Assembly: GCA_963772295.1 (NCBI GenBank)
Contig: CAVYWO010000002.1
Coordinates: 124,001-188,000 of the forward strand
Direction of reading: 5' to 3'
Length of the DNA stretch: 64,000 bases
DNA from: AP-15 sp963772295
Lineage (GTDB): Bacteria; Pseudomonadota; Alphaproteobacteria; ATCC43930; CGMCC-115725
Both the position numbers and the translations under genes were made by a program. Below are positions 1-10,197 of this stretch, in pieces (the stretch's first letter is position 1; each line of letters starts with the position of its first letter). The notes under the pieces are model-generated. The model had not been told where the DNA came from and did not search any database. It saw only the letters and a program-made list of their open reading frames with translations.

Positions 1-2
1 TT

Positions 3-302
3 ACACCGATCGCCTTGCTTGTCGGTATGAGTTATTTTTTTCTGCGATTGGACTTCTTTGTGGTCAATCTTACAGTGATGTTGCTGTCATTCTGTGGTCA
101 TTATTATATCGACAACCAATATCATGTCGCGGGATCATGGCTTGGCCGCTTTTCCTGGTTCCGGCAAAAGCAGCAACTCCATTTCATCCACCACCGCCAC
201 GGGGACTGCAATTTCGCGGTGATCGATTTCTTCTGGGATCGGCTTCTCGGCACCTATTGCGGCGTCGAGACGACAAGGCAGCCCGCCGTTCCCCTCTCAT
301 GA
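3..302 (+). CDS. Fatty acid hydroxylase / sterol desaturase family protein, C-terminal part
   Basis: The reading frame is open to the left edge, so only the C-terminal 99 or so residues are present. A hydrophobic stretch (VVNLTVMLLSFCGHYYID) is followed by histidine clusters, GHYYIDNQYH and LHFIHHRHGDCNF, and then the ending FFWDRLLGTY. This is the usual closing pattern of the membrane di-iron fatty acid hydroxylase superfamily, whose histidines bind the iron pair. The substrate cannot be told from this fragment. The gene ends just before recombinase debris, so it may be the last intact gene of a block to the left. The family call is fairly sure; the specific function is not. Confidence 0.7.
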   Translation, partial: TPIALLVGMSYFFLRLDFFVVNLTVMLLSFCGHYYIDNQYHVAGSWLGRFSWFRQKQQLHFIHHRHGDCNFAVIDFFWDRLLGTYCGVETTRQPAVPLS

Positions 303-383
303 AATGCACCGGGGAGGAGCAACTCGATTTGATCGAGGCCGCGCTCCGGCTGCTGCTGAACCCGCCGAAGCAAGAGCCCGAAG

Positions 384-535
384 TCATGCCGCCGGATCAG
401 GCGACGGAATCGGTCGGCGCTTCGCGCCGAGCCCAATCGCGCGGTAGATCGTCGCTCGGTTGACACTGTAGCGCCGGGCGACTTCCTCGACGCTCGCGGC
501 TGGATCGGCGAGCCGGCGCCTGGCTGGCTCGACCT
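384..535 (-). pseudogene. Serine resolvase C-terminal fragment (helix-turn-helix)
   Basis: On the minus strand this reads SVEEVARRYSVNRATIYRAI, then about 17 residues to a TGA stop. This is the helix-turn-helix that closes Hin/Tn3-type resolvases, and it resembles the tail of the intact resolvase at 25332-25895 (SVAESFGVNRATIYRALGL). The catalytic N-terminal domain is missing, so it is a remnant of a mobile element at the left end of the window. Confidence 0.6.
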
Positions 536-545
536 GACGCCACTC

Positions 546-917
546 GGTATGCGACTGGCTCCCCTTTCAGCGTATCACCGCTGCGAGGGGTGCGAAGAGG
601 AGCCGATGACCGGGCGGGGGGCCCGCTGCACAGCGCTCGCGGCGGATCCCCCTGCCTGAGCGATCGGCCGCGGTTCTAAGGTTCGGGCGTTCCTGCACCC
701 TGCCTACTGGTACGCGCGCGCGAAAAAAGGCGGCGGATGACATCGGAGCGGCGCCGGAAGCGTCGGCGGCAACTGATCGGCGTTCGCTCCCCTTCGGAAA
801 ATGAACGGCGTTAATTAAATACGGCCGAAGGGGGACGAAGTTAAGCCCGCAGACGTTTTCCGACAGTCGAGCTGAGCTACTACCCGGGCGGCCGGGTCTC
901 GCCAAAGGAGGGCGACG
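546..917. other. Intergenic, no gene seen
   Basis: No frame here has a recognisable product. At 863-890 the minus strand carries a short string like the D-arm of a tRNA (TAGCTCAG), but no anticodon or T-arm follows. The last bases hold the dodecin ribosome binding site. Confidence 0.4.
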
Positions 918-1133
918 ATGCCGGATCACGTTTACAGAATCATCCAAGTCGTAGGCTCTTCGGAGAAGAGCATCGACGACGCGATCCAGAACGCCGTCGG
1001 CCGTGCGTCGCGCACCCTGCGGCAGGTCGGTTGGTTCGAGGTGGTGGAGACTCGTGGCCATGTCGAAGACGGCAAGGTGGCGCACTACCAGGTCACCCTC
1101 AAAGTCGGGTTCACGCTCGACGACGACGATTGA
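918..1133 (+). CDS. Dodecin family flavin-binding protein
   Basis: A 71-residue protein, the normal length for dodecins. These assemble as dodecamers that store or buffer riboflavin/FMN and protect the cell from free flavin. The sequence shows the family pattern: an N-terminal strand (VYRIIQVVGSS), a helix (IDDAIQNAVGRASRTL), the flavin-stacking tryptophan in VGWFEVVE, then VEDGKVAHYQVTLKVGF and an acidic tail. The start is supported by a strong AAAGGAGG site eight bases before ATG. It stands alone between decayed sequences, which suggests it is still under selection. Confidence 0.92.
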   Translation: MPDHVYRIIQVVGSSEKSIDDAIQNAVGRASRTLRQVGWFEVVETRGHVEDGKVAHYQVTLKVGFTLDDDD

Positions 1134-1198
1134 ACGCAGAGGCCGCCGCCCCAGGCTTCAACTCGCTGACGGGCGTGTCGGCGAGGTGGATGTCGCGA

Positions 1199-1539
1199 TC
1201 ACGTGCTCTCACGTAATGCTCTGAGCATTGCGTTCGCAACGCGCCAGATATCGAATTGGGTGAAAATGCGACGGCGCTCACCGTAATGCTGCGGTGCGCC
1301 GTTGGGGGCTCGACGCCATCGGCAGCGGTGCCCTTGGAGGCTCCGGGGCGCGGCGGCGGTGAGAAGCCGATCTAGTGCTGCGCCTGATCGAGGACCTCCT
1401 GCGGGGTCATCGACACGAAATGGCCACACTCGAATCAACTGCACGAATTCCGGCTTGATCTCCCGCGCCACAAGCTCGCGGATGCGCCGGTGCTCGTAGA
1501 TATCGGCCCATTCGCCGATCAAATAGAAATGATCCGGAT
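1199..1539 (-). pseudogene. Fragmented coding sequence, possibly alpha/beta hydrolase C-terminus
   Basis: One frame reads PDHFYLIGEWADIYEHRRI and continues to KPEFVQLIRVWPFRVDDP. Another frame at the same place gives CGHFVSMTPQEVLDQAQH followed by a stop. Joining the two (LIGEWADI... then CGHFVSMTPQEVL) resembles the end of an alpha/beta hydrolase, where a GH closes the catalytic triad, but this is inference only. It follows directly on the molybdenum hydroxylase fragment, so the junction itself may be a fusion of two broken genes. Confidence 0.3.
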
Positions 1540-1975
1540 CCTCGGGAAATCGGTTGGCGACGGGATCAGATAATTGGCGAGCGTGCCGGCCAGCAATTGA
1601 CCATTCGCCGCTACCTCGATCAGACGCTCGCAAAAGAAGCTGCCCTCGTATCGGCCGGGCCGCGCGGTATGTGCCGGTCGGAGTCTTGTTGGTGACCAGC
1701 GCGGACCAGGTCAGGCAGATGTTTGGAATGCGGTACGGCCCGCTAAAAAGAACTGCACGACGTTGCGCGGCGCTGTCAGCCCATTGGTGCGGATGTAGGC
1801 GCCGAGATCGACGAACACATCTCCGCGCAGGCCTAGGATCGTGGCTCGACGTCGCAGTCCATTTGCCGCGCGTGATTCATCGCGATCAGATGCACGCGGC
1901 GGTCCTCGATCCAGCGTAAGGGCGTTCTCGACCGAAAGGTCTCCGGGCGCTCAACGAGGCGCATCTGACGGCCGT
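1540..1975 (-). pseudogene. Xanthine dehydrogenase / CO dehydrogenase large subunit, internal fragment
   Basis: Minus-strand pieces in successive frames read RTPLRWIEDRRVHLIAMNHA, then TILGLRGDVFVDLGAYIRTN, then TNKTPTGTYRAARPYEGSFF, CERLIEVAANGQ and TLANYLIPSPTD. In order, these are signature segments of the molybdopterin-binding large subunit of the xanthine oxidase family (R-x-W-x-EDRREHL, D-x-GAYxRTNG, TNKTPxGxYRG). Several frameshifts and at least one stop break the frame and both ends are missing. It cannot make an active enzyme. Confidence 0.65.
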
Positions 1976-2025
1976 TTACGCCTTGCCGGTATCCCCCCCG
2001 CGGATCGGGCGCCCGGCCGGCCGCC

Positions 2026-2748
2026 GTGGGCCTGCCGCCAACCGTTCTCGGGCCGGTTTCGCCGGACGGCGCCAGGGCCATTTGCGGGCAGCCGATAAGC
2101 GCGCCCGCGCCGGAGGCGCAGGTCCTGCGCGAGGCCGAGTGGGCCGACACTATCGAACTGCGCTTCCGCGAGGAGTTGCCGCTGCGCGCGCTCGACGGCG
2201 AGTGGCATAGGCTCGACCACACCGACCTGGCAGAACGCCCAGGCTGCCGATCTGGCGGTCCTCGGGCAATATCCGGGTGGCAACTCGGACGGCGTGACTT
2301 GGCTCCGGCCGGATGATGTCATGATCGACGCTGGAAGGCCGGCTCTCGTCATCCCCTATGTCGGCACCTTCGAGCGTGTCGGCAGACGGGTGCTCGTCGC
2401 CTGGGACGCGCGAGGCCAACCAGGCACTCCACGATGCGCTGCCGTTGATCGGCGGCGCCGAGGCGGTGACGGTGATGCATGTCGGGGCGCAGCAAGCCGA
2501 CCTCGATCGCGACCGGCCCTGGCTCGAGCGCATCGTCCGCCACCTCGGGAGGCACGGGGTCAAGGCGCAGCCGGAGGAGAGCCCACGGGGCGGCATCCCG
2601 ATCTCCGATGCCCTACGCCGCCGATCTCGGCGCCGACATGATCGCAGCGGGGGCCTATCACCACTCGCACTTGGGCGAAAGCTTGCTCGGCGGGGTCAGT
2701 CGCGACCTGCTCGATCACATGACTGTACCGGTCCTGATGTCGCACTGA
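2026..2748 (+). pseudogene. Universal stress protein (UspA family), frameshifted
   Basis: Three overlapping frames on the plus strand build one UspA-like protein: VTWLRPDDVMIDAGRPALVI and PYVGTFERVGRRVLVAWDA (frame 1), EANQALHDALPLIGGAEAVT and onward (frame 2), and GADMIAAGAYHHSHLGESLL with GGVSRDLLDHMTVPVLMSH at the end (frame 3). The last piece carries the family ending G-x-x-x-H-S...LGGVSRxLLxxxxxPVLMSH. At least two frameshifts lie between them, and a further one separates the N-terminal part before 2290. Universal stress proteins are cytoplasmic nucleotide-binding proteins; this copy is inactive as read. Confidence 0.7.
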
Positions 2749-2810
2749 GATCAGCTGGCGCCTGGATAGAGCCGCGAGCCGTTAGCGCGGCATATGTCGG
2801 TTTGGTTTAG

Positions 2811-3332
2811 TCAGCTGCGGGCCGCCTCTCCTATTGCAGCCTGCAGAGCCGTATCGAGCGCGCCAAGGAACCGGGACCTATCCCTCTTGGTCAGCGGGGC
2901 TGGTCCGCGGGTATTCGTTCCCAGCTCCCGCAGGTGGCGGGCTATCTCACGACCGGCCAGCGCATTGCCGATATTCGCTTGCGTCCAATGTGTTCCTGTC
3001 GGTGAGACGACGCGCGCGTCTTTCTTGAGGCAGCGCGATGCCAACGGGATATCGGAGGTGACGCATACGTCGCCAGCTGCGATACGCGCCGCGATCCAGT
3101 CATCTGCCGCGTCTGCGCTGTCGCCGACCGGTACCATGCTCACATTCGCGGTGCCTGGCGACCGGATCGGACGCGAGCCGTTGGAGACAACGAAAACGCT
3201 AAGCCGCAGGCGCGCCGCCACGCGGTAGATTTCCTCGCGCACCGGACACGCATCCCCATCGACGTAAAGGTCAGTCAACTTCCCGCTTGCTTCCCATGTA
3301 TCCTGGTTTGGTTCATCAGGACATGCTGCCAT
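2811..3332 (-). CDS. YaiI/YqxD family protein (UPF0178, DUF188)
   Basis: A protein of about 150-173 residues. It carries the family's opening motif LYVDGDACPVREEIYRVA and later ADDWIAARIAAGDVCVTSDI, PLASRCLKKDARVVSPTG and an arginine-rich C-terminus. The conserved aspartates (DGDACP, TSDIPLA) suggest a PIN-like nuclease fold, but the cellular role is not established. The family usually starts a few residues before YVDGDACP. The long start at 3332 overlaps the end of the helicase fragment by 17 bases, and a TTG at 3278 giving LTDLYVDGD is an alternative. The gene is uninterrupted and probably functional. Confidence 0.85.
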   Translation of the reverse strand: MAACPDEPNQDTWEASGKLTDLYVDGDACPVREEIYRVAARLRLSVFVVSNGSRPIRSPGTANVSMVPVGDSADAADDWIAARIAAGDVCVTSDIPLASRCLKKDARVVSPTGTHWTQANIGNALAGREIARHLRELGTNTRGPAPLTKRDRSRFLGALDTALQAAIGEAARS

Positions 3333-3648
3333 CCAATGTCCGATCAGCTATTAACCACTCCCGCAGCTTCGACCATCGCTTCCCTGACCGCGCGCCCTTG
3401 ACGGCGATCGCTAGCGCCTTCCGCTGCCCGACGAGGACGACGAGCCGCTTGCCGCGGGTTACCCCGGTATAGACCAGGTTCCTTTGCAGCATCGGGTAGC
3501 GTTGGGTCGTCAACGGGATGACCACCGCCGGGTATTCCGAGCCCTGGCTCTTGTGGATTGTCGTCGCGTAGGCGAGGACCAGCTCGTCGAGCCTCCGGCC
3601 ATCGAAGTCGACCGCGAGCTCGCCTTCCTCCATATCGACGCGCGACAC
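3316..3648 (-). pseudogene. RecD-like helicase, C-terminal fragment
   Basis: The fragment holds the last helicase motifs of the RecD/RecD2 group: AYATTIHKSQGSEYPAVVIP (motif V) and NLVYTGVTRGKRLVVLVG (motif VI). The preceding GELAVDFDGRRLDELVLAYA is the SH3-like insert typical of RecD2. The frame can be traced upstream a little (GAGVVSRVDMEEG) but the Walker A and B parts are absent. A tRNA-Ser-like 3' end begins about 115 bp upstream, so the gene is cut there. A separate piece with the Walker B region lies at 36.05 kb on the other strand. Confidence 0.75.
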
Positions 3649-3765
3649 GACGCCGGCTCCTGGCCAGCGCGTCCCGTTTTCTGGTCTCGTCCAGGCTCAC
3701 ACTCCTGGCGAATGCCGGGTCTTTGCGCCTGCAGCCATTTAAGGCACCGGTGAGACAGACTCGCT

Positions 3766-3810
3766 GGCGGAGGGAGAGGGATTCGAACCCTAGGTCTCCC
3801 ATAGGATGGA
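3766..3810 (-). tRNA. tRNA-Ser 3'-end remnant (possible attachment site)
   Basis: The minus strand reads a T-arm (AGGGTTCGAATCCCT) followed by CTCCCTCCGCCA, the 3' end of a serine tRNA with encoded CCA. No matching 5' half, D-arm or anticodon arm is present upstream, so it is not a working tRNA. Such 3' tRNA ends are the usual scar left by integrases at attachment sites. A closely similar stretch occurs in opposite orientation at 10.45-10.49 kb. Confidence 0.6.
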
Positions 3811-3985
3811 CACGGTTAATCGTCTTCGCCGGGCGCGCTCGTCGCGCTCCAAGCGATCGATGCGCTCATCAAAGTGGTCCGAAGCATTGCAGCTGAGGCT
3901 CGCACGCTCGAGCGCCTGGCCTGAGCGACAAGGCTTCCCCGCACGCACGAAGTTCGACCGGGGATGGCCGGGGCCCGGCGGGCCG

Positions 3986-4372
3986 TCACAGCATGCCGAG
4001 CTCGAGCCGCGCCTCCTCGCTCATTCGCTCCGGACCCCAAGGTGGCGTCCAAACGAGCTTGACCCGAACATCATTGACGCCGGGAACGGCCCGGATCGCC
4101 GCTTCGACCTCGCCCGGCATGCTCGCGGCGACCGGGCAAGCGGGTGTCGTCAATGTCATTTCGACATAAACTGTACCGCCCCGCTTGACGATCAGCTCGT
4201 AGATCAGACCGAGCTCGACGAGATCCATCGGGATTTCCGGATCCCGGACGGTCTTCAACGCGGCGAGCACCGGGGCCATCAGCGCCAGGTCGTCCTCGCC
4301 TCCTTCCGGTCGCTCGACCTCGTCATCGGCGGCGGCTGCGTTCGGCGCAAAATCGAACGGATCGCGATCCAT
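3986..4372 (-). CDS. sufT: SUF system Fe-S assembly protein SufT (MIP18/DUF59 family)
   Basis: A 128-residue protein with an acidic N-terminal extension of about 30 residues and then a DUF59 domain: LKTVRDPEIPMDLVELGLIY, VEMTLTTPACPVAASMPGEV and VKLVWTPPWGPERMSEEARL. DPEIP, the TTPxCP cysteine and the W-x-PPW motif are diagnostic. SufT helps mature iron-sulfur proteins, mainly when demand is high. It is the last gene of the suf operon, four bases after sufU, which fits a role late in cluster delivery. Confidence 0.92.
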   Translation of the reverse strand: MDRDPFDFAPNAAAADDEVERPEGGEDDLALMAPVLAALKTVRDPEIPMDLVELGLIYELIVKRGGTVYVEMTLTTPACPVAASMPGEVEAAIRAVPGVNDVRVKLVWTPPWGPERMSEEARLELGML

Positions 4373-4376
4373 CTTC

Positions 4377-4844
4377 CTACTCCGTTTTTACCGTAGTGCC
4401 CGCGCCGCCGCCCTTCAGCGCGGCTTCGAGCGCATGCCAGGACAAGGTCGCGCATTTGACCCGGGCCGGAAACGCCTTCACCCCGGTTAGCGGGTCGAGC
4501 CGCTCCGCCTCCTCTGCCAGCGCCTCGGGCAATGCCGCGGGCTCGCCGCCGGTGACCCGCGCATGGAATTGGCCGAAGAGCGCCCGGGCTTCGACGACCG
4601 TCTTGCCCTTGAGCACCTCGGTCATCAGCGAGGCCGCCGCAGTCGAAATCGCGCAGCCGCGACCCTGGAAGCTGACATCGATGATGCGGTCGCCGTCGAG
4701 CGCCAGATAGACCGTCACCCGGTCGCCGCACAGCGGGTTGTCGCCCTGCGCGAAATGCGTCGGCTGCTCGATCGTGCGAAAGTTGCGCGGGTGGCGCCCG
4801 TGATCGAGGATGATGTCCTGGTAGAGCTCGCGCAGATCCATCAT
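4377..4844 (-). CDS. sufU: SufU-type Fe-S scaffold / sulfur acceptor
   Basis: A 155-residue NifU_N/IscU-like protein that begins DLRELYQDIILDHGRHPRNF. It has the three expected cysteines, in NPLCGD, QGRGCAIS and ARVKCATLSW, and the conserved aspartate of CGD. In the SUF pathway this protein takes persulfide sulfur from SufS through a zinc-bound cysteine site and passes it to the SufBCD scaffold. Its start overlaps the sufS stop by four bases (ATGA), so the two are translationally coupled, as expected for enzyme and partner. No sufE or sufA gene lies in the cluster, so SufU is the only visible sulfur acceptor. Confidence 0.93.
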   Translation of the reverse strand: MMDLRELYQDIILDHGRHPRNFRTIEQPTHFAQGDNPLCGDRVTVYLALDGDRIIDVSFQGRGCAISTAAASLMTEVLKGKTVVEARALFGQFHARVTGGEPAALPEALAEEAERLDPLTGVKAFPARVKCATLSWHALEAALKGGGAGTTVKTE

Positions 4845-6100
4845 CGTGCGAACATCTCCCGGCCTGCCTCGAGCGCAGCGGCCAACGCATCGATGTCGGG
4901 CTCGTCATTGTAGACGCCGAGCGAGGCGCGGGTCGTTCCCGCGAGACCGAGCCGTTCCATCAGCGGTTGGGCGCAGTGATGTCCCGCTCGCACGGCCACG
5001 TGATGCCGATCGAGCACCGTAGCGAGGTCGTGCGGATGCACACCCTCGAGATCGAAAGAGAGAATGCCAAGCCGCCGCTGGCCGGCGCCGAGCAGTCGCA
5101 GACCGGGAATGCGCGACAGGCGGTCGACGCCATACCCGGTCAGAGCCTCCTCGTGCTCGAGGATGTTGTCGCGCCCGAGCTCCTCGATGAAGTCGATCGC
5201 CGTGCCGAGCGCGATCGCGCCGGAAATGTCTGGCGTTCCGGCCTCGAACCGGTACGGAGGATCTTGGAACTCGGTCTTTTCGAAGGTGACGCTGAGGATC
5301 ATCTCGCCGCCGCCTTGCCAGGGCGGCATCGCCGACAGCAGCTCATGGCGACCGTAGAGCACCCCGATCCCGGTCGGCCCGTAGGTCTTATGGCCGGAAA
5401 AGGCATAGAAATCGCAGCCGAGCGCCTGCACATCGACGGGCAGCCGGGGCGCTGCCTGGCAGCCATCGATCAGCACCTTGGCCCCCTGCCGATGCGCGAG
5501 CCGGATGACGGTCTCGACCGGAACCAGCGCGCCGGTGGCGTTAGCGAGATGGGTGATCGCCACGAGGCGGGTACGCGGCGACAGGCGCGCCTCGAAGCCG
5601 GTCAGATCCAGCCCGCCGGTCGCATCGATCGGCGCCACCATCAGCCGGATGCCGAGGCGATCGCGCAGCATCTGCCATGGCACGATGTTGGAATGGTGCT
5701 CGAGCTCGCTGATCAATATTTCGTCGCCGGCCTCGAGGAAGGCGGCACCCCAGCTCTGCGCGACGAGGTTGATCGCCTCCGTCGCGCCGCGGACGAACAC
5801 GATCTCGCGACGATCGGCAGCATTTAGAAAGCACCGCACCTTCTCGCGCGCTTCCTCAAACAGCTCGGTCGAGCGGGCACTCAGCCGGTAAACCCCGCGA
5901 TGCACGTTGGCATAGTCGGTGCGGTAGTAATCGGCGACGCGGTCGATGACCGAGCGCGGTTTCTGAGCGCTGGCACCGGAATCGAGAAAGACGAGGTCGG
6001 GGTTGCTCGCGAAGATCGGAAACTCGCGCTTCAGCCGACGCGTGTCGAACCCGCCCGGTCCGGGATAGACCCTCCGCAACGTAGCTGCCGTCATCCTCAT
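4841..6100 (-). CDS. sufS: Cysteine desulfurase SufS
   Basis: A 419-residue class V aminotransferase-fold enzyme that removes sulfur from L-cysteine with PLP and holds it as a persulfide. The sequence shows FLDSGASAQKPRSVID near the start, the PLP lysine in FSGHKTYGPTGIGVLYG, and the catalytic cysteine in VRAGHHCAQPLMERLG near the C-terminus. The length matches the SufS group. Its ATG overlaps the sufD stop by four bases; a second in-frame ATG lies two codons later. It sits between sufD and sufU in a single minus-strand operon. Confidence 0.95.
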   Translation of the reverse strand: MRMTAATLRRVYPGPGGFDTRRLKREFPIFASNPDLVFLDSGASAQKPRSVIDRVADYYRTDYANVHRGVYRLSARSTELFEEAREKVRCFLNAADRREIVFVRGATEAINLVAQSWGAAFLEAGDEILISELEHHSNIVPWQMLRDRLGIRLMVAPIDATGGLDLTGFEARLSPRTRLVAITHLANATGALVPVETVIRLAHRQGAKVLIDGCQAAPRLPVDVQALGCDFYAFSGHKTYGPTGIGVLYGRHELLSAMPPWQGGGEMILSVTFEKTEFQDPPYRFEAGTPDISGAIALGTAIDFIEELGRDNILEHEEALTGYGVDRLSRIPGLRLLGAGQRRLGILSFDLEGVHPHDLATVLDRHHVAVRAGHHCAQPLMERLGLAGTTRASLGVYNDEPDIDALAAALEAGREMFAR

Positions 6101-7437
6101 TCCTCCAACATCGCCAACCGCCGGGTAAGCCGCGACAGCAGGTGCTCACGCAGCGGTGGCTGGCCGACGAGCTCGACCGCCTCCCGCACAAAGGCCTCGA
6201 TTAGCATCCGGCGCGCCTCCTCGCGAGGAATGCCGCGGGTAAGCAAATAGAAAAGCGCCGCCTCGTCGAGATCGCCGACCGCGGCGCCATGGCTGCACTT
6301 CACATCGTCGGCGTAGATCTCGAGTTCGGGCTTGGTATCGATCGCCGCGCGCGGGCCCAGCACCAGATTGCGGCTCAACTGGTGCGCATCGACCTTCTGT
6401 GCGCCCGGGCGAACCGTGATGCGGCCCTGAAAGGCGCCGTGCGCCCGCCCGGCGGCGACCCCTTTGAACACTTCAAGGGTCTCCCCGCCCGGCGCCGCGT
6501 GGTCGATCGTTGTGACGACGTTCGCCTGTTGGCGACCGGACAACAGAAAGGCGCCGTTGAGCTCGCAGCGCGTCGCCTCGCCCTCGCACCGCACGCTCGT
6601 CTCGCGCCTCACCGTCCGGCCGCCCAACAACAGGACAAAGCTGGCGAGCCGCGCCGCGGGACCGAGCGTTGCGAGCACCTCGCCCAAATGCAGGGCGTCG
6701 GGCGATTCCTCGACGAGCCCGAGCCATGTGAGCGCGGCCCCGGCAGCGAGCTGCAGCTCGACCAAGTCATTCCGCCAATAGCTGCCGTACCCGGCGAAGG
6801 TCTCGATCGCCGAGGCGCGGCTTCCCGCCCCGACCGCGACGAGGCTGCGGGTGTGAAGCGAGCCACCGGTCTCGCCTGACGCCAGGTGAACGATCTCGAC
6901 TGGCCGATCGAGGATGATCCCGGGTCTGATGTCGAGGACGAAGCCGTCGGCGAAAAACGCCGCGTTGAGCGCGGCGAAAGGTCGGGCGGCGTCGAGCGGC
7001 GGCGATTCGATCGCGGACCGTACCAGATCCGGCCGCCCGGCGATCGCCGCCGCCATCGAGCCTAGCCACATGCCCGGCGGCAGTCCCTCTATCGCGGAGA
7101 GCTCCGGTGCGAAGCGCCCGTCGACGAGGACAAGGCGATGTGCCGCACCAGCGAATTCCATCTCGGCCAGCTGGGCGCGCGTCACTGCGCCGGCGACGGC
7201 GCGCAGCGCGCCGGCCGGAAGCATCGGCGTCTGCTCGAGCGCGCGCAGATCGAGATAACGCCAAGCCTCGCTGCGCCGGCTCGGAAAGCCCAGCTCGGCG
7301 AAGCGGGCAAGGCTATGCTTGCGATACTCGACGAGCCAGTCCGGCTCCCGGCCGCGCCGGCCGAATGCACCGTGCCCAAAGGCCTCGAGGTAAGGTCGCG
7401 CCTCGGGCTTGACGGGGAAATCGACGACGGCACTCAT
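6097..7437 (-). CDS. sufD: Fe-S cluster assembly scaffold protein SufD
   Basis: A 446-residue protein of the SufB/SufD family. After an alpha-helical N-terminus (LARFAELGFPSRRSEAWRYL) comes the beta-helix core, with the family signatures GRAHGAFQGRITVRPGAQKV, LVLGPRAAIDTKPELEIYAD and DVKCSHGAAVGDLDEAALFY. The KCSHGA motif holds the cysteine and histidine thought to take part in cluster assembly. SufD pairs with SufB and binds SufC to form the SufBC2D scaffold. It lies 19 bases after sufC and overlaps sufS. Confidence 0.95.
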   Translation of the reverse strand: MSAVVDFPVKPEARPYLEAFGHGAFGRRGREPDWLVEYRKHSLARFAELGFPSRRSEAWRYLDLRALEQTPMLPAGALRAVAGAVTRAQLAEMEFAGAAHRLVLVDGRFAPELSAIEGLPPGMWLGSMAAAIAGRPDLVRSAIESPPLDAARPFAALNAAFFADGFVLDIRPGIILDRPVEIVHLASGETGGSLHTRSLVAVGAGSRASAIETFAGYGSYWRNDLVELQLAAGAALTWLGLVEESPDALHLGEVLATLGPAARLASFVLLLGGRTVRRETSVRCEGEATRCELNGAFLLSGRQQANVVTTIDHAAPGGETLEVFKGVAAGRAHGAFQGRITVRPGAQKVDAHQLSRNLVLGPRAAIDTKPELEIYADDVKCSHGAAVGDLDEAALFYLLTRGIPREEARRMLIEAFVREAVELVGQPPLREHLLSRLTRRLAMLEE

Positions 7438-7456
7438 CGGCAGCGTTCCGAGACGG

Positions 7457-8224
7457 TCATGCGGCGTCGCCGAGAGCGCCGTAACCGCGCCGCTCGAGCT
7501 CCACCGCGAGACCTTTGTCGCCCGACTGAACGATGCGGCCGTCCTGCAGCACGTGCACCCGATCCGGCTCTACATAGCCGAGGAGCCGCTGGTAGTGGGT
7601 GATCATGACAATGACGCGGTCGGGCGCGCGTTGCTGGTTGACGCCGCGCGCAACCACCTTGAGCGCGTCGATGTCGAGACCGCTATCGGTTTCGTCGAGG
7701 ATCGCGAGACGCGGTTCCAGCATCGCCATTTGAAAGATCTCGTTGCGTTTCTTTTCGCCGCCGGAAAAACCGACATTGACGGCGCGCTGCAACAGATCCT
7801 CGCCGATGTCCAACAGCTTCAGCTGGGCCCGCACCGCCTTGAGGAACTGGCCGGCATCGAGCTCGGGCTCGCCGCGATGGCGGCGCTGCGCGTTGATCGC
7901 GGTGCGCAGGAAATACATGTTGTTCACGCCCGGGATCTCGACCGGATATTGGAAGGCGAGGAACAGCCCCTCGCGCGCCCTCTCGTCGGCGGGCATCGCC
8001 AGAAGATCGCGGCCGAGATAGGAGACGCTGCCCTGGCTGACCTCGTAGCCGTCGCGGCCGGCGAGCACCGCGGCGAGCGTGCTCTTGCCGGAACCGTTTG
8101 GCCCCATGATCGCGTGCACCTCGCCCGCGCCCACCGAGAGATCGATACCCCGCAAGATCTCGCGACCATTCGCGAGCCGCGCATGCAGGTTCGTGATCTC
8201 GAGCATTGGAGCCGTGTCGGTCAT
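7457..8224 (-). CDS. sufC: Fe-S cluster assembly ATPase SufC
   Basis: An ABC-type ATPase of about 255 residues that powers the SufBCD scaffold in the cytoplasm. It has Walker A (IMGPNGSGKSTLAAVLAG), the signature FSGGEKKRNEIFQM, Walker B (RLAILDETDSGLDIDAL) and the H-loop (VIMITHYQRLL). FSGGEKKRNE and TDSGLDID are SufC hallmarks. The ATG at 8224 (MTDTAPMLEITNLHARL) is chosen because it follows the sufB stop by 11 bases. The frame is open further upstream, but that part would overlap sufB. Confidence 0.95.
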   Translation of the reverse strand: MTDTAPMLEITNLHARLANGREILRGIDLSVGAGEVHAIMGPNGSGKSTLAAVLAGRDGYEVSQGSVSYLGRDLLAMPADERAREGLFLAFQYPVEIPGVNNMYFLRTAINAQRRHRGEPELDAGQFLKAVRAQLKLLDIGEDLLQRAVNVGFSGGEKKRNEIFQMAMLEPRLAILDETDSGLDIDALKVVARGVNQQRAPDRVIVMITHYQRLLGYVEPDRVHVLQDGRIVQSGDKGLAVELERRGYGALGDAA

Positions 8225-8235
8225 GATCCGAGCGG

Positions 8236-9686
<1,451 letters not shown>

Positions 9687-9690
<4 letters not shown>

Positions 9691-10157
9691 GCGAAATATC
9701 CGAGCTCCTCAGTTTTGGCGGAATGGGCGAGGTTGGGCATCCGCGGCACGAAAGCAGCCGGGGTGATCATCGCGTTGAGCGAAACCGCAGCCAGCGCCTG
9801 CCCCACCGCGCGATTGATCGGCGCCCAATGCGGCCGGGTCGGGCAGTAGGTCGTACGCTCGCATTCGGCCACATGGACCGAGCACTGGGTGAGGCCGATG
9901 TCGCCATCGATCGCGGCAACGACCTCGGCGATCGAGATCGCGGTCGCCGAGCGGGCAAGACGATAGCCGCCGGCGGCACCCCGCGTGGCCGTCACCAGAC
10001 CTGCATGCGCCAAGGCCTTCAATAACTTGGCGACGGTCGCCCGGGGCAGCCTCGTCTCGACGGCCATCGTCGCAGCGGTGATCTGCCGGTCGGGATAGGC
10101 CGCCAGGTGAGTGGCGACGATGACGCCATAATCGGCGAGCTTGCTGAGGATGATCAT
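9687..10157 (-). CDS. Rrf2-family SUF operon regulator
   Basis: A 156-residue Rrf2/IscR-type DNA-binding protein. The N-terminal winged helix (KLADYGVIVATHLAAYPDRQ ... RLPRATVAKLLKALAHAGLV ... RGAAGGYRLAR) is followed by three cysteines in a C-x6-C-x5-C pattern (QCSVHVAECERTTYC). This is close to the IscR [2Fe-2S] ligand spacing, so it probably senses cluster status and represses the operon when clusters are plentiful. It is the first gene of the suf operon and overlaps sufB. The palindrome at 10198-10214, about 40 bases upstream, is a likely target. TIGRFAM-style naming would be 'SUF system Fe-S cluster assembly regulator'. Confidence 0.92.
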
Positions 10158-10197
10158 CGCTTTCGAGCAACCCGATTTCGGCTGAGTGGTGCAAATT

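Noticed and set aside
855..905. tRNA-like 5' half (TAGCTCAG) on the minus strand before dodecin
   Set aside because: Only a D-arm-like string is present; no anticodon arm, T-arm or acceptor pairing follows.
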